A DNA stretch of 40,345 nucleotides from Roseofilum reptotaenium CS-1145 (GTDB lineage Bacteria; Cyanobacteriota; Cyanobacteriia; Cyanobacteriales; Desertifilaceae): contig NZ_JAQMUE010000091.1 of assembly GCF_028330985.1 (NCBI RefSeq), positions 1 to 40,345 of the forward strand, written 5' to 3'. A program made the position numbers and the translations under genes. Each line of letters starts with the position of its first letter. Positions within the stretch are counted from its first letter, which is position 1. Shown here piece after piece: positions 26,393-34,617 of this stretch. Under the pieces are notes generated by a model. That model did not search any database. It saw nothing but the letters and a program-made list of their open reading frames with translations, and was not told the DNA's origin.

Positions 26393-27754
26393 TTACGGTT
26401 GAAAGAATCTGCCCCAACCACTTCCTTGGCCCTCAACTGTCCAGCGATGTTCCATTTCATACTTACTGTAGATAGCACCATGGCCATTGTTAACTGGGCC
26501 GGTATAATTATCATTTAGAGAACCATAAGGATCATTAACAATAAAATCACCATTTTCAGTGCATCCCCGTACCACAATCATATGTCCTCCACCCGCAGGA
26601 TTTTCAGTTGTCCCTCTATGCAAAATACCCAGTACCATTGGACGGCTAGCTGCGAGTTCTCGATACACATCATCAAAATCTAGATTGGTATTCCAAGTGC
26701 TAGAGAGACCGAAACTGGACAAAGCTTGCTCTTGAACTGTGTGATCAGTGGTATCTCCATATTCAAAAACAACTTTGATATAGATATCATCTCCATTTTT
26801 CCCAGGTAAAGTTCCTGGCCGAAAATATTCTAAGCACATGGCACAGGAAGAAGAATTACAGGTCCGTTGAGCATCTCGATAGTTATCCGTTTGAGGGAAC
26901 CAAGGAACATCCAGTGAGATTTTTTTAGAGCCGACTGAAGAATGGGTAGAGATGACTTTTAAATCCGAGAAAATCTTCTTAGCTTTTTGATAGTAGTTTT
27001 TTCGATCTTCTAAACCATTGTAGCCCCCATTAACAACCCGTGTAATTTCTTCAACTGTTGCGCCGCGATCGCACAATTCATTCATACGGTTATTGTGCCA
27101 CCAAAAACCAGCACTGGTAAATGGATAAGTCTGAGCTACATAATCACAACCCTCCATAACTTTGGCATCGCCGATGGCATCAGAAAAAGCTTGATAGTTA
27201 CTCCGTCCCGTTAATTGGATAACACCAGCACCTTTATATTTTGGCCCATCTCCTGGCTGAACATTCCCTAAATCACCCCTTCCTTCTAAATATGAGCCAT
27301 CATCAAGTTCTTTTAACCATTGAAGACCACCCGACTCGTGGGCAACTTGGCTGAGAAAGTGATTAATTCGCTCTGGCGTATTAATTTGATAAAGCTTCAA
27401 GCAATCATTGAGATCTTGAAGTTCTTGGAGGTAGATAGAATTGCCAAAAAAACTGTCAGCTTCTTCTTTCCTGATCGGGACTTGATCGCCATTTGAAGTA
27501 GAATAAGAACTGGATATAGTAGCCTCTTTAATAGAATTGTCAACCCATCCTTCCCAATGCTTTGCAAAAACATAAAATGTTCCAGAATTAGCGGCTAAGG
27601 TGACTTTAAGATATCCATTGTCTGATGGTTCAAGGCATTCATATCCATAGGACTTGCCTGCCAGAACATCGATCATCTGTCCTGGGCTTAAGTGAGAAGA
27701 ATCTGCCGGATTTTTTTTGAGCTTTGTATTTACTTTTGCCGTGATTTTTTTCAT
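26393..27754 (-). CDS. Lysozyme/chitinase (GH19-like) fused to C39-like cysteine peptidase
   Basis: The ATG at 27754 gives 453 residues; a TTG at 27769 would add five. There are three parts. Residues about 1-75 form an SH3-like binding domain ([21 protein letters not shown]). Residues about 100-265 form a GH19-type lysozyme domain with catalytic Glu140 in [11 protein letters not shown], the GRGDLGN and [14 protein letters not shown] blocks and [10 protein letters not shown]. Residues about 280-453 form a C39-like peptidase with Cys299 in RTCNSSS, His in GGHMIVVRG and Asp in VNDPYG. It is thus a predicted dual peptidoglycan hydrolase (glycan and peptide). No signal peptide is seen, so release needs another route. 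Two membrane-protein genes precede it on the same strand. Confidence 0.88.
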   Translation of the reverse strand: MKKITAKVNTKLKKNPADSSHLSPGQMIDVLAGKSYGYECLEPSDNGYLKVTLAANSGTFYVFAKHWEGWVDNSIKEATISSSYSTSNGDQVPIRKEEADSFFGNSIYLQELQDLNDCLKLYQINTPERINHFLSQVAHESGGLQWLKELDDGSYLEGRGDLGNVQPGDGPKYKGAGVIQLTGRSNYQAFSDAIGDAKVMEGCDYVAQTYPFTSAGFWWHNNRMNELCDRGATVEEITRVVNGGYNGLEDRKNYYQKAKKIFSDLKVISTHSSVGSKKISLDVPWFPQTDNYRDAQRTCNSSSCAMCLEYFRPGTLPGKNGDDIYIKVVFEYGDTTDHTVQEQALSSFGLSSTWNTNLDFDDVYRELAASRPMVLGILHRGTTENPAGGGHMIVVRGCTENGDFIVNDPYGSLNDNYTGPVNNGHGAIYSKYEMEHRWTVEGQGSGWGRFFQP

Positions 27755-27825
27755 TTTTGAGTCGTGCAAATAACTTAAGAGTTAAACGAATTCATACTAT
27801 AAGTTGTGAAAAATAACTAGCAGTT

Positions 27826-28284
27826 TTATTCTTTTTGAATATTTATAGATCTAGAAGAATCAAGCTCTTCATCAGCATCTAAGGTCGTCAACGTTCCCGA
27901 CAAAAATCCTAACAATGATCCGAGAACAACATTAAATGCTTGATTAGCTATATTGTTGACCTCTTTTATATTTTGCACTTCGGCCAGTATCATCTCCTCA
28001 TATATCTGTAATTCTTCACTTGTCTCGATCTGATTCAATTGTTCAATATGTTCATTCCGAGAGGAAAAGTTATTGTTCTGAAAAAATGTTACAAATCCAG
28101 TGGAAGTCAACAAAAATGCATAAATAGATAGAATGATATACCAAATCGGTTGGCCAACTATATTTGGATCTATTGCTGCCTTTGTTTTGACTTCGTTGAT
28201 TAGGTTATTAGAATATTCATCTTCATGTTCTGTATCAGTTGGTGGACGAGTAGATGGCTCGTTAGATTGGTTTTCCGAGATCAC
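27826..28284 (-). CDS. Two-TM membrane protein, paralogue of its upstream neighbour (holin-like candidate)
   Basis: The GTG start at 28284 lies 4 nt after the stop of the upstream gene and is preceded by AGAGG, so translation is coupled. The 152-residue product has an acidic N-terminus of about 45 residues. TM1 is WYIILSIYAFLLTSTGFVTFF. A Glu-rich loop of about 45 residues follows. The second hydrophobic segment is FNVVLGSLLGFLSGTLT, and an acidic tail ends it. TM1 and TM2 match the neighbour closely (WYMVL...GYTTFFYNN, FNLILGAIVSFLSSTL). The family is unrecognised. Its position upstream of a signal-less lysozyme suggests a pore or export role, which is inference. Confidence 0.75.
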   Translation of the reverse strand: MISENQSNEPSTRPPTDTEHEDEYSNNLINEVKTKAAIDPNIVGQPIWYIILSIYAFLLTSTGFVTFFQNNNFSSRNEHIEQLNQIETSEELQIYEEMILAEVQNIKEVNNIANQAFNVVLGSLLGFLSGTLTTLDADEELDSSRSINIQKE

Positions 28285-28288
28285 TTTT

Positions 28289-28609
28289 TTACCTCTTAGA
28301 CATCAAAGTTGAAGATAAGAAAGAAACAATTGCACCCAAAATGAGATTAAATGACTGGGAGCTTAGGGAATTTGAAAATTGAGAAGATTCAGCATCGCTT
28401 TTTAGTAATCTTTTTACCAGCTTTTGCTTTTCATTATTACCATAATCTTTAACTATTTTCTCGAAATTTTCAGGGCTAGTCGTGAAATCATTATTATAAA
28501 AGAAGGTTGTATATCCAATCAAGGTAAATAAAAGTAAATAGGTTGTGAGAACCATATACCAAGTTGTGCTCATTCGACTACTCTTGATCCATTTTTTTAG
28601 ATTTTTCAT
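28289..28609 (-). CDS. Two-TM membrane protein, first gene of the lysozyme cassette
   Basis: The ATG at 28609 gives 106 residues; a TTG at 28627 would add six. A basic N-terminus (MKNLKKWIKSSR) is followed by TM1 (WYMVLTTYLLLFTLIGYTTFF). A charged loop of about 45 residues contains NDFTTSPENFEKIV and KRLLKSDAES. TM2 is FNLILGAIVSFLSSTL, and the protein ends SKR. It is shorter than its downstream paralogue mainly by lacking the acidic N- and C-tails. Size and topology recall holins or phage-like spanins, but no family match is claimed. The promoter should lie in the repeat-bearing region at 28628-29262. Confidence 0.75.
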   Translation of the reverse strand: MKNLKKWIKSSRMSTTWYMVLTTYLLLFTLIGYTTFFYNNDFTTSPENFEKIVKDYGNNEKQKLVKRLLKSDAESSQFSNSLSSQSFNLILGAIVSFLSSTLMSKR

Positions 28610-28627
28610 AGAATTAATATTTTTCAA

Positions 28628-29262
28628 TATTTGCTAATCCTGAGATGCCATGAATTATCCGTTTTTAAGGAAAAACCTTAAAAATCTACGTTTTTTGATT
28701 GATCACTCGGAAATTGCATTGCTATTTATAAAGACGATACTTTAGCCTAATTTGTGAAATCTTTTTTCTCCTCCTATGAGATACTCCATAAATTCTATTG
28801 CTCATTCTTACAAGACGATATTCTAGATATATTTGTGAAATTCAATATTTTTTTCTGTTATGAAGTACAACACTCAATCTACTAACAAAACTCAAATAAT
28901 GTTCCGATACTATTTGCAAGTCTTGATATTTCGTTCTGATAAAAGGTATTATTTTTCTACATATTTCAGGATTTTATTGCACCTCATAACAACGAAATTT
29001 ACAGTGTTTTATTTATGATTTCCTGATAAACATTTTAAAAACTTATATGTTTCTATATCTCCCTTCTAAACCAATGAACGTTATAAAATATGTATAAATT
29101 ATTGTAATACTTGTAACAATTATTTTTTGGTATGATTTTTTAAGGATCGACGAAATGGTGTTGATCAAGCACTGAATAATTAACTACTACATTCAAAAAA
29201 AAAATCTCCAATTCAGTGGGATCGCATCCATTGATTACATGAAGTTGCTTTTGGTATAAATC
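28628..29262. promoter_or_regulatory. AT-rich divergent regulatory region with imperfect direct repeats
   Basis: This 635-bp gap contains no supportable gene and separates the minus-strand lysozyme cassette from the plus-strand sigma factor. Two imperfect direct copies occur 81 bp apart: 28732-28760 and 28813-28841 share AGACGATA and ATTTGTGAAAT and match at 23 of 29 positions. The similarity extends upstream through ATTGCT...AAGACGATA. They are candidate binding sites or promoter elements for one of the sigma factors. Confidence 0.5.
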
Positions 29263-29856
29263 ATGAAGACACCACAGGATTTAGCCGTTAACTGGGCTGA
29301 AAAATTTTCGCAATCAAATCACTCTGTAGATACAGAAATAGAGTTTTGGAATCAATGGCAGAAACATCAATCTTATCTGTATTTTTGTTGCCTCAAATGG
29401 ATGAGGGGTAATGTTATGGATGCTGAAGATTTACTCTCCCAATCTATGCTTAAAGCTTGGGAAAAGACTGCAAATCATACTGGTAATTTCTATAACTTTA
29501 AGGCTTGGTTATACAAGCTGACATATCATTTATGTATTGATATCCAGCGCAAAAACAACCGGATACAAGGCAAGCTATCATACTGGTATAGTGGTGTAGA
29601 AACGAAGATGCTATACCCAATTCAACAAGATATTAAAATTCATCTTGAAAAAGATGAAGAAATGAAAGTTATCGAAGGTGCAATTGCAAAGTTGCCTCCT
29701 CGGATTCATCACACTTTTATCTTGCATTACTATGCTGAAATGTCTTATCAGGAGATTGCAGAGGAACAAAATATTTCCTATGCGAATGTCCGCAAACGTA
29801 TTTCTCAGGCACGCTCGATCTTGAAGGCAGAATTGAGAGGTTATTTTCTCGATTGA
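29263..29856 (+). CDS. ECF-like sigma-70 family factor (copy 2)
   Basis: This 197-residue factor has region 2 (FWNQWQKHQSYLYFCCLKWM, DAEDLLSQSMLKAWEK, FKAWLYKLTYHLCIDIQRK) and region 4 (LPPRIHHTFILHYYAEMSYQEIAEEQNIS, NVRKRISQARSIL). It lacks the C-terminal extension of copy 1 but aligns with it along both domains, so the two are paralogues bracketing the lysozyme cassette. The N-terminal 20 residues (MKTPQDLAVNWAEKF) are outside the sigma domains and resemble the start of the Cys-rich small protein at 20249. It is divergent from the cassette, and autoregulation through the shared repeats is plausible. Confidence 0.9.
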   Translation: MKTPQDLAVNWAEKFSQSNHSVDTEIEFWNQWQKHQSYLYFCCLKWMRGNVMDAEDLLSQSMLKAWEKTANHTGNFYNFKAWLYKLTYHLCIDIQRKNNRIQGKLSYWYSGVETKMLYPIQQDIKIHLEKDEEMKVIEGAIAKLPPRIHHTFILHYYAEMSYQEIAEEQNISYANVRKRISQARSILKAELRGYFLD

Positions 29857-29883
29857 TCGATAGAAGATCCACCAGTTAGAAGA

Positions 29884-29970
29884 GGTCATTGCAAATGGAA
29901 AGCAGTGGAATGAAGCAAGCTCGACAACTTCGCTCATCCTAGTGATTGCTTCATTCTGATTGCAATGACC
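29884..29970. repeat. Long extragenic palindrome (GGTCATTGC family)
   Basis: The outer arms GGTCATTGCA / TGCAATGACC and inner arms GAATGAAGCAA / TTGCTTCATTC fold into a long hairpin with an 11-nt insertion on the left arm. From memory, repeats built from GTCATTGC..GAAGCAATC are widespread palindromic elements in unrelated bacteria. It sits just after the sigma gene and could act as its terminator or as a small mobile repeat. The remaining gap to 30151 shows no gene. Confidence 0.75.
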
Positions 29971-30151
29971 ACTCCAATGAATAATACTATTTCTCTTTCA
30001 TATTGCCATTCATTGATGATTCTTATCAGGTTTCATGTATCTTGTCAACCGTAGAGCTGCGGACTTTCGATTGAGGTTGATGGGTTTGTCATCCAAGTGG
30101 GGTATTTTAAACCCATTGGAACACCCTTAAATCAACGGATAAACCCCTTTT

Positions 30152-30841
30152 ATGAGTACCGTATTTGTTTTTGAGGATAGCAGCGCCCAAAGAGCAGCGA
30201 TCGCCCAATTACTGCGATCGGTTGGTTTTGAGATTTTAGAAGCTGGAGATGGACTTGATGCATTAAGCCAAATCCGCCAGCATTTGCCTGATGTGGTGGT
30301 TGCCGATATTATCTCTCCCCATCTCAATGGCTATCAACTCTGTTTAGCTCTGAAACGAGACCCCAAAACTCGCCATATTCCGGTTATTTTTTGCAGCGTC
30401 AAAAATGATGAACTCGATCGAGTGCGAGCACTCACTATTGCCGATGGTTATATTGCCAAACCGTTCCAACCTCCGGAACTGGTAGAAACCTTGATTAGCA
30501 AACTCCTAAAACAAGGAAAATCCTGTTTTCATCCTACCCCAGCCGATGATTGGACTGAAGCGGGGTTAATGTGGTTGCAGGATTTTGAGAATCAAGAATG
30601 GGCAGTGCAAGCCTTTGAAAAGGCCTTAGCCCTCGAACCGAACCATGATCTAGCGGGAAAACTCAAGGCTGTAGCCTTGGGAGAAGTCGAAAAATCCCGC
30701 CATTGTGAAGCTTGTCGCTACTACTATGGCGGGAGTCCCGGTGGCAATTTATTGGTTTGTGCGATTCACCCTCATGGTCCTAAATCGGACTGTTGTCGAG
30801 ATTGGGAATCTAAGTACCACTGTTCGAGTAATGTCGCTTAG
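30152..30841 (+). CDS. Response regulator with Cys-rich C-terminal tail
   Basis: This 229-residue protein has a CheY-like receiver (1-120) with acidic residues Glu8/Asp9, phosphoacceptor Asp52 ([10 protein letters not shown]), Ser82 and Lys103 (YIAKPFQP), so it should be phosphorylatable. A short TPR-like helix pair follows ([20 protein letters not shown]). The end carries six cysteines ([30 protein letters not shown]), suggesting a metal or redox site. There is no DNA-binding domain. The cognate kinase is not in the window. Its stop overlaps the ndhD stop (30838-30841), so the two are convergent with no spacer. Confidence 0.88.
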   Translation: MSTVFVFEDSSAQRAAIAQLLRSVGFEILEAGDGLDALSQIRQHLPDVVVADIISPHLNGYQLCLALKRDPKTRHIPVIFCSVKNDELDRVRALTIADGYIAKPFQPPELVETLISKLLKQGKSCFHPTPADDWTEAGLMWLQDFENQEWAVQAFEKALALEPNHDLAGKLKAVALGEVEKSRHCEACRYYYGGSPGGNLLVCAIHPHGPKSDCCRDWESKYHCSSNVA

Positions 30842-32460
30842 GCAGAACCGGAGATGTTTTCCATGATGCCTAACAGAGGAGGCGCTTTAGCCGCAGGAAC
30901 ATTGGGAATATAGAAGTTTCCAGAGTACAAGCGCGAGCGCTCTTGAGCAACCACGGTGAGAACTTCGCGGGTTTCTTCGGCGATCGCCGTGGTTTTAATG
31001 TCGTAGGTTTGGGTGGCGATTTTAGGATAGAGACCGATACCGATGATGGGGAGTAGGAGGCAGAAGGCGATCGCCACTTCGCGAGGTTTCGCATCCATCC
31101 AGCCATCAACGACAACCCCTGTTTCTTCACCGTAGAAGATATCGCGCATCATGGAGAGCAGATAGATAGGAGTCAGAATTAAACCCACAGCAGCTAAACC
31201 AATGACAACCACTTTGAAGCCAGAGGAATAAACATCACTGGTGGTGACACCCAGGAAGACACTCAGTTCTCCCACAAATCCACTCATTCCTGGAAGAGCC
31301 AAGGAAGCCATGGATGCAGCAGTGAATAGGGCGAACAGTTTGGGCATCGTTTGAGCCAGTCCGCTCATTTTTGCCAAAGCTAATGTATGAGTGCGTTCGT
31401 AGGTTACTCCAGCCAGGAAGAATAGAGCGGCTGCAATTAGCCCGTGGGAGAGCATTTGTAGCATGGCTCCGTTTAAGCCCAGTTCGTCGAAGGAGGCAAT
31501 ACCGATGAGGACAAAGCCCATGTGAGAGATAGAAGAACAAGCTAGGCGGCGCTTGAGGTCGCCTTGAGCAAAGGCATTAAATGCACCGTAAACAATGTTA
31601 ACAATTCCCAGGATAACCAGGACGGGAGCAAAGTAAGCGTGGGCATGGGGTAGAGCTTCCAAGTTTAGACGGATGATGCCGTAACCTCCCATTTTCAGCA
31701 GCACTCCAGCCAGAATCATGGAGACGGGAGCGGAGGCTTGGGAGTGGGCATCAGGAAGCCAAGTGTGTAGAGGGAAGATAGGTAGTTTAACGCCGAAACC
31801 GATGATGAAGGCAGCGTAGGCGAGTAACTCAAAGGCTCTGGGATAGTGTTTGTTCGCTAAAGCGGTCATATCAAAGGTCACGGTGTCGCCGTAGAAGGCC
31901 ATTGCTAAGGCCGCAACCAGGATGAAAATGGAGGCTAAAGCAGTATAGAGAATAAATTTAGTGGCAGCGTAGAGGCGCTTTTGTCCACCCCAGATGGAGA
32001 TCAGAAGGTAGACGGGGACGAGTTCTAGCTCCCAGGTCAGGAAGAATAAAAGTAGATCTTGAGCTGCAAATACCGCAATTTGGGCACTGTACATGATCAG
32101 CAGTAGGCTGAAGAACAGTCTGGGGCGGTGGTTGACGTTCCAGGATGCGGCGATCGCCACGGTAGTGACTAGGGCACTCAGAGCGATCAGGGGCATGGAC
32201 AAGCCATCTACAGCTAAAGACCAGTTGAGGCCGAGCTGGGGTATCCAGGGATAGGTTTCGGTCAGTTGAATGGTGGATTGTTGAAAGTTATAGTGGGAGC
32301 CGAACGCGTAGAGCGTCATTACGAGGTCTACTAAACCTACGCCTAGGGCATACCAACGAACGAGCTTGATCTGGCGATCGCCAATTAGGGGAATGGCTAG
32401 AGCCGCCACAAGGGGAAAAATTATGATTGCACTTAACCAAGGAAATGAATTGCCAAACAT
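30838..32460 (-). CDS. ndhD: NAD(P)H-quinone oxidoreductase subunit 4 (NdhD)
   Basis: This 540-residue polytopic protein has about 14 TM helices and the NuoM/NdhD fold. It shows [21 protein letters not shown], the proton-channel Glu and Lys segments ([32 protein letters not shown]), [31 protein letters not shown] and [15 protein letters not shown]. It is a membrane proton-pumping subunit of cyanobacterial NDH-1. It lies alone, without ndhF, so it may be one of several NdhD paralogues; D1 or D2 type (respiratory/cyclic) is likely by length and motifs, but I cannot separate these from D3/D4 with certainty. Confidence 0.95.
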   Translation of the reverse strand: MFGNSFPWLSAIIIFPLVAALAIPLIGDRQIKLVRWYALGVGLVDLVMTLYAFGSHYNFQQSTIQLTETYPWIPQLGLNWSLAVDGLSMPLIALSALVTTVAIAASWNVNHRPRLFFSLLLIMYSAQIAVFAAQDLLLFFLTWELELVPVYLLISIWGGQKRLYAATKFILYTALASIFILVAALAMAFYGDTVTFDMTALANKHYPRAFELLAYAAFIIGFGVKLPIFPLHTWLPDAHSQASAPVSMILAGVLLKMGGYGIIRLNLEALPHAHAYFAPVLVILGIVNIVYGAFNAFAQGDLKRRLACSSISHMGFVLIGIASFDELGLNGAMLQMLSHGLIAAALFFLAGVTYERTHTLALAKMSGLAQTMPKLFALFTAASMASLALPGMSGFVGELSVFLGVTTSDVYSSGFKVVVIGLAAVGLILTPIYLLSMMRDIFYGEETGVVVDGWMDAKPREVAIAFCLLLPIIGIGLYPKIATQTYDIKTTAIAEETREVLTVVAQERSRLYSGNFYIPNVPAAKAPPLLGIMENISGSA

Positions 32461-32552
32461 GATTGAGAATAAATACTCATTACCTGCTCTTTCATTGTAT
32501 GTACTTTAGTTAATATTTGTAAACAATGAATTGCCTTATATTTATCGGACAT

Positions 32553-32576
32553 ATCCATAGACTATCATCTATGGAT
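32553..32576 (-). promoter_or_regulatory. Perfect hairpin upstream of ndhD
   Basis: ATCCATAGA and TCTATGGAT form a 9-bp perfect inverted repeat with a 6-nt spacer, 92 nt before the ndhD start. It could be an operator or a leader hairpin. No T-run follows on the ndhD strand. Confidence 0.4.
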
Positions 32577-32611
32577 CGTGGCTCACCCCTGGAACCTGAA
32601 CCGAGTTAGGA

Positions 32612-32830
32612 AAAAGACACTAGGCACAAGATAATAGGCAATAGGGATAACAATTTACAGTTACTGCATTGCAATTCATTTTCTGCTCACTTATGGAAGA
32701 GATCTACTGGATTTCATAACAGCACGAATGTTGTATAGCCCGAAATGATTACAGTGAAGGGAGAGTTAATGTTAGTCGTATTACAGGCTATATCCGGTTT
32801 TTCCCTATGAGCTATTGCCTATTGTCTTTT
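32612..32830. repeat. Imperfect inverted-repeat element between ndhD and the receiver-like gene
   Basis: The left arm (32612-32646: AAAAGACACTAGGC...AATAGGCAATAGGG) and the right arm (32802-32830: CCCTATGAGCTATTGCC...TTGTCTTTT) are inverted relatives. The GGCAATAGG core also occurs in the elements at 36556 and 39166. The gap 32461-32989 otherwise shows no gene. Confidence 0.5.
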
Positions 32831-32989
32831 ACATCCCCTTAGCCCAAAGCGCTATATAATTTAATTAAGGATTACGGTTAAACATAGTCAAAAAAGCGAC
32901 CCCTAGTACGAATCCGTCTATTTTTTTTAAGGAAGATCCATTTAATAAAACCAGCTTAACTCGTTTAAATCAACTGAACAGGAGAAAAT

Positions 32990-33769
32990 ATGCAACTATC
33001 TCTCATCACTCCAACTTTTGAACAGCAAACCCTAAATATTATCTTGGCTTCAACTCGGTTTGCAAAAACTTGTGTCAGTCAATTCATTGATCGCCAAGAA
33101 GGACATACCCAGATTTGCCGTAATACCCAAGAGTTATTACACAGTGTGCGGCAGCAAGCGCCCGATCTGCTGATTTTAGATATTCTTTTCATCCCCCATC
33201 AAACTCAGCGTTTTTGCTGGCGATTGCAAGACCTTTATCCACAACTAAGGATTATAGTATTGGGGAAAACAGAAGCGGAGCTTTCTAGTTGCAATTGGGT
33301 ATATGAATACCCGAATGTTTCCAAAGCGTGTTTTTCTACTCATTCATGTCAAGTAAGCCAGTCTCCAATGACTCCTGATTCTCAGCCTACACCCTCTGAG
33401 TCCCATGATTTGTCTAAACAAGACCTATACTTAGCGTCAGTAGTCGGTGCAGCAGTGTTTGACTTGAGTGGTTTACCCCGTGAATATTTAGTGACGGATG
33501 AAGTGGATAACGTCAGTTGGGTACAAACGGTGTTTCAGGCTTTGGGACTGCGATCGCTATTGATGTCCTCTTTGCAACTCGATGGATTTCACTACGCTAG
33601 CACCTGTTCTGAAAAATATCGGGCAATTGTGGTTAAACAGAAAGATCAATATATTGCTCTGTTGCTCAAACCTGAGCGTTTCGAGCAGATTACCGAAGAG
33701 CTGATCAACTGGGCTAGAACCTTTAATTCCGATGAACTCAAGCTTTATCCCCAATTCCGACTAGCTTAG
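32990..33769 (+). CDS. Receiver-like and roadblock-like two-domain regulator
   Basis: This 259-residue soluble protein starts behind CAGGAG. The N-terminal 110 residues resemble a receiver (LNIILAS, PDLLILDILFIP, LRIIVLGK), with Asp in the usual phosphosite strand but no clear distal Lys, so it may not signal by phosphorylation. A Ser/Pro-rich linker follows at about 120-145. The C-terminal half (SVVGAAVFDLSGLPREYLVTDE, VFQALGLRSLL, YRAIVVKQKDQYIALLLKP) looks like a roadblock/LC7 fold, the type found with small GTPases of gliding or phototaxis systems. Function is unknown. It has its own terminator at 33831. Confidence 0.65.
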   Translation: MQLSLITPTFEQQTLNIILASTRFAKTCVSQFIDRQEGHTQICRNTQELLHSVRQQAPDLLILDILFIPHQTQRFCWRLQDLYPQLRIIVLGKTEAELSSCNWVYEYPNVSKACFSTHSCQVSQSPMTPDSQPTPSESHDLSKQDLYLASVVGAAVFDLSGLPREYLVTDEVDNVSWVQTVFQALGLRSLLMSSLQLDGFHYASTCSEKYRAIVVKQKDQYIALLLKPERFEQITEELINWARTFNSDELKLYPQFRLA

Positions 33770-33830
33770 TCCCCGTTAAACATTGAAGCTAAATGGAGTT
33801 AATTCAGTCTACTGATGCAGAGATGAATTG

Positions 33831-33880
33831 GGGTTAAGTTCAGTCACAATAAAGCTCCACAGTAACTTAACCCTATTTTT
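33831..33880 (+). terminator. Rho-independent terminator after the receiver-like gene
   Basis: Perfect 10-bp stem GGGTTAAGTT / AACTTAACCC with a 23-nt loop, followed by TATTTTT. It is 61 nt past the stop. A second imperfect hairpin (GTAGCAACTACC / GGTAGTGCTAC, about 33907-33944) lies just beyond, near the end of the convergent DUF2973 gene. Confidence 0.65.
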
Positions 33881-33951
33881 ACGTCGAGAAAGAATTTCAT
33901 CTCAACGGTAGCAACTACCATGCCGATTACTTAGTGGGTAGTGCTACAATT

Positions 33952-34272
33952 TTAAACTTCTCCTTGATCGTCTTTAGCGGAAGATTCAGGAGAAGAATTA
34001 TACAGGGCATCTAACTTTTCGCGAGCATCTTCTACCGTAATCGATCGCATCACTAATAAGGGTTCTTTGATTAAGGTTCCCGTGTCATCTAAAAACTCAG
34101 GATGGGGAACCTGAGTGGACGAGATGCGATTGGGTTCTACCGGAATATCCGTTAACTTTGGGGGATAGGTGCGAGTGCTTTCCGAACCGAGTACCATCAA
34201 GTTGCGGATTAAATTACCAACAGCGATAAAGGCTAAGGTAGTGAACGCAAAGACATAAACCAGATGTAGCAT
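33952..34272 (-). CDS. DUF2973 cyanobacterial membrane protein
   Basis: This 106-residue protein has an N-terminal TM helix (MLHLVYVFAFTTLAFIAVGNLIRNLM) followed by a Pro-rich cytoplasmic tail (YPPKLTDIPVEPNRIS), an HPEFLDDTG motif, KEPLLVMRSITVEDAREKLDALYNSSP and an acidic end. This is the standard DUF2973 layout found across cyanobacteria; the function is unknown. It is monocistronic and divergent from thrS. Confidence 0.85.
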   Translation of the reverse strand: MLHLVYVFAFTTLAFIAVGNLIRNLMVLGSESTRTYPPKLTDIPVEPNRISSTQVPHPEFLDDTGTLIKEPLLVMRSITVEDAREKLDALYNSSPESSAKDDQGEV

Positions 34273-34381
34273 TATTACAGATCTCCAAATTGAGTTTTAA
34301 TCAAAAGGGGTATTAAATCCAGGTGCAAGGGGCCGACCCGTATCACCATCAATCCAGTATTGATCGATCATCTCTATCATA

Positions 34382-34434
34382 AGCTTAACGTAAGTTACGT
34401 TTCTTTACATTTAGAAATTTAAGCTTAACTTAAG
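34382..34434. promoter_or_regulatory. Repeated CTTAAC motifs between the DUF2973 gene and thrS
   Basis: AAGCTTAACGTAAG (34381-34394) and AAGCTTAACTTAAG (34420-34433) are near-identical direct repeats about 39 bp apart, with partial palindromy. CTTAAC repeats recall cyanobacterial Pho boxes, but the spacing does not match the usual tandem 8-mers, so this is only a candidate operator. Confidence 0.3.
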
Positions 34435-34460
34435 ATTGTTTTACTCCACGGTGAGACTCT

Positions 34461-34483
34461 TGGCCCTCAAGAAGGGCCATTTT
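34461..34483 (+). terminator. Hairpin with short T-run in the thrS leader region
   Basis: TGGCCCT / AGGGCCA form a 7-bp stem with a 5-nt loop, followed by TTTT, 135 nt upstream of thrS on the same strand. No plus-strand gene ends nearby, so it is either an attenuator in the thrS leader or an isolated terminator-like hairpin. Confidence 0.4.
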
Positions 34484-34617
34484 CTCGTAAAATGGAGGCC
34501 GATTCCCAAAAGAATCGCGAAAGCGAATGGCTTCCATCAACGCCTGACTCTAGATATTATCCAATGGCTCTGACATTGAGCATTAACCCTACATAATTGA
34601 TATAGATTAGTAGACCC

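Noticed and set aside
28717-28841. Possible CRISPR array
   Set aside because: Only two imperfect copies, with no regular spacers and no cas genes.
34382-34434. Pho box
   Set aside because: CTTAAC words are present, but the tandem 8-mer spacing of cyanobacterial Pho boxes is not met; kept only as a low-confidence repeat.
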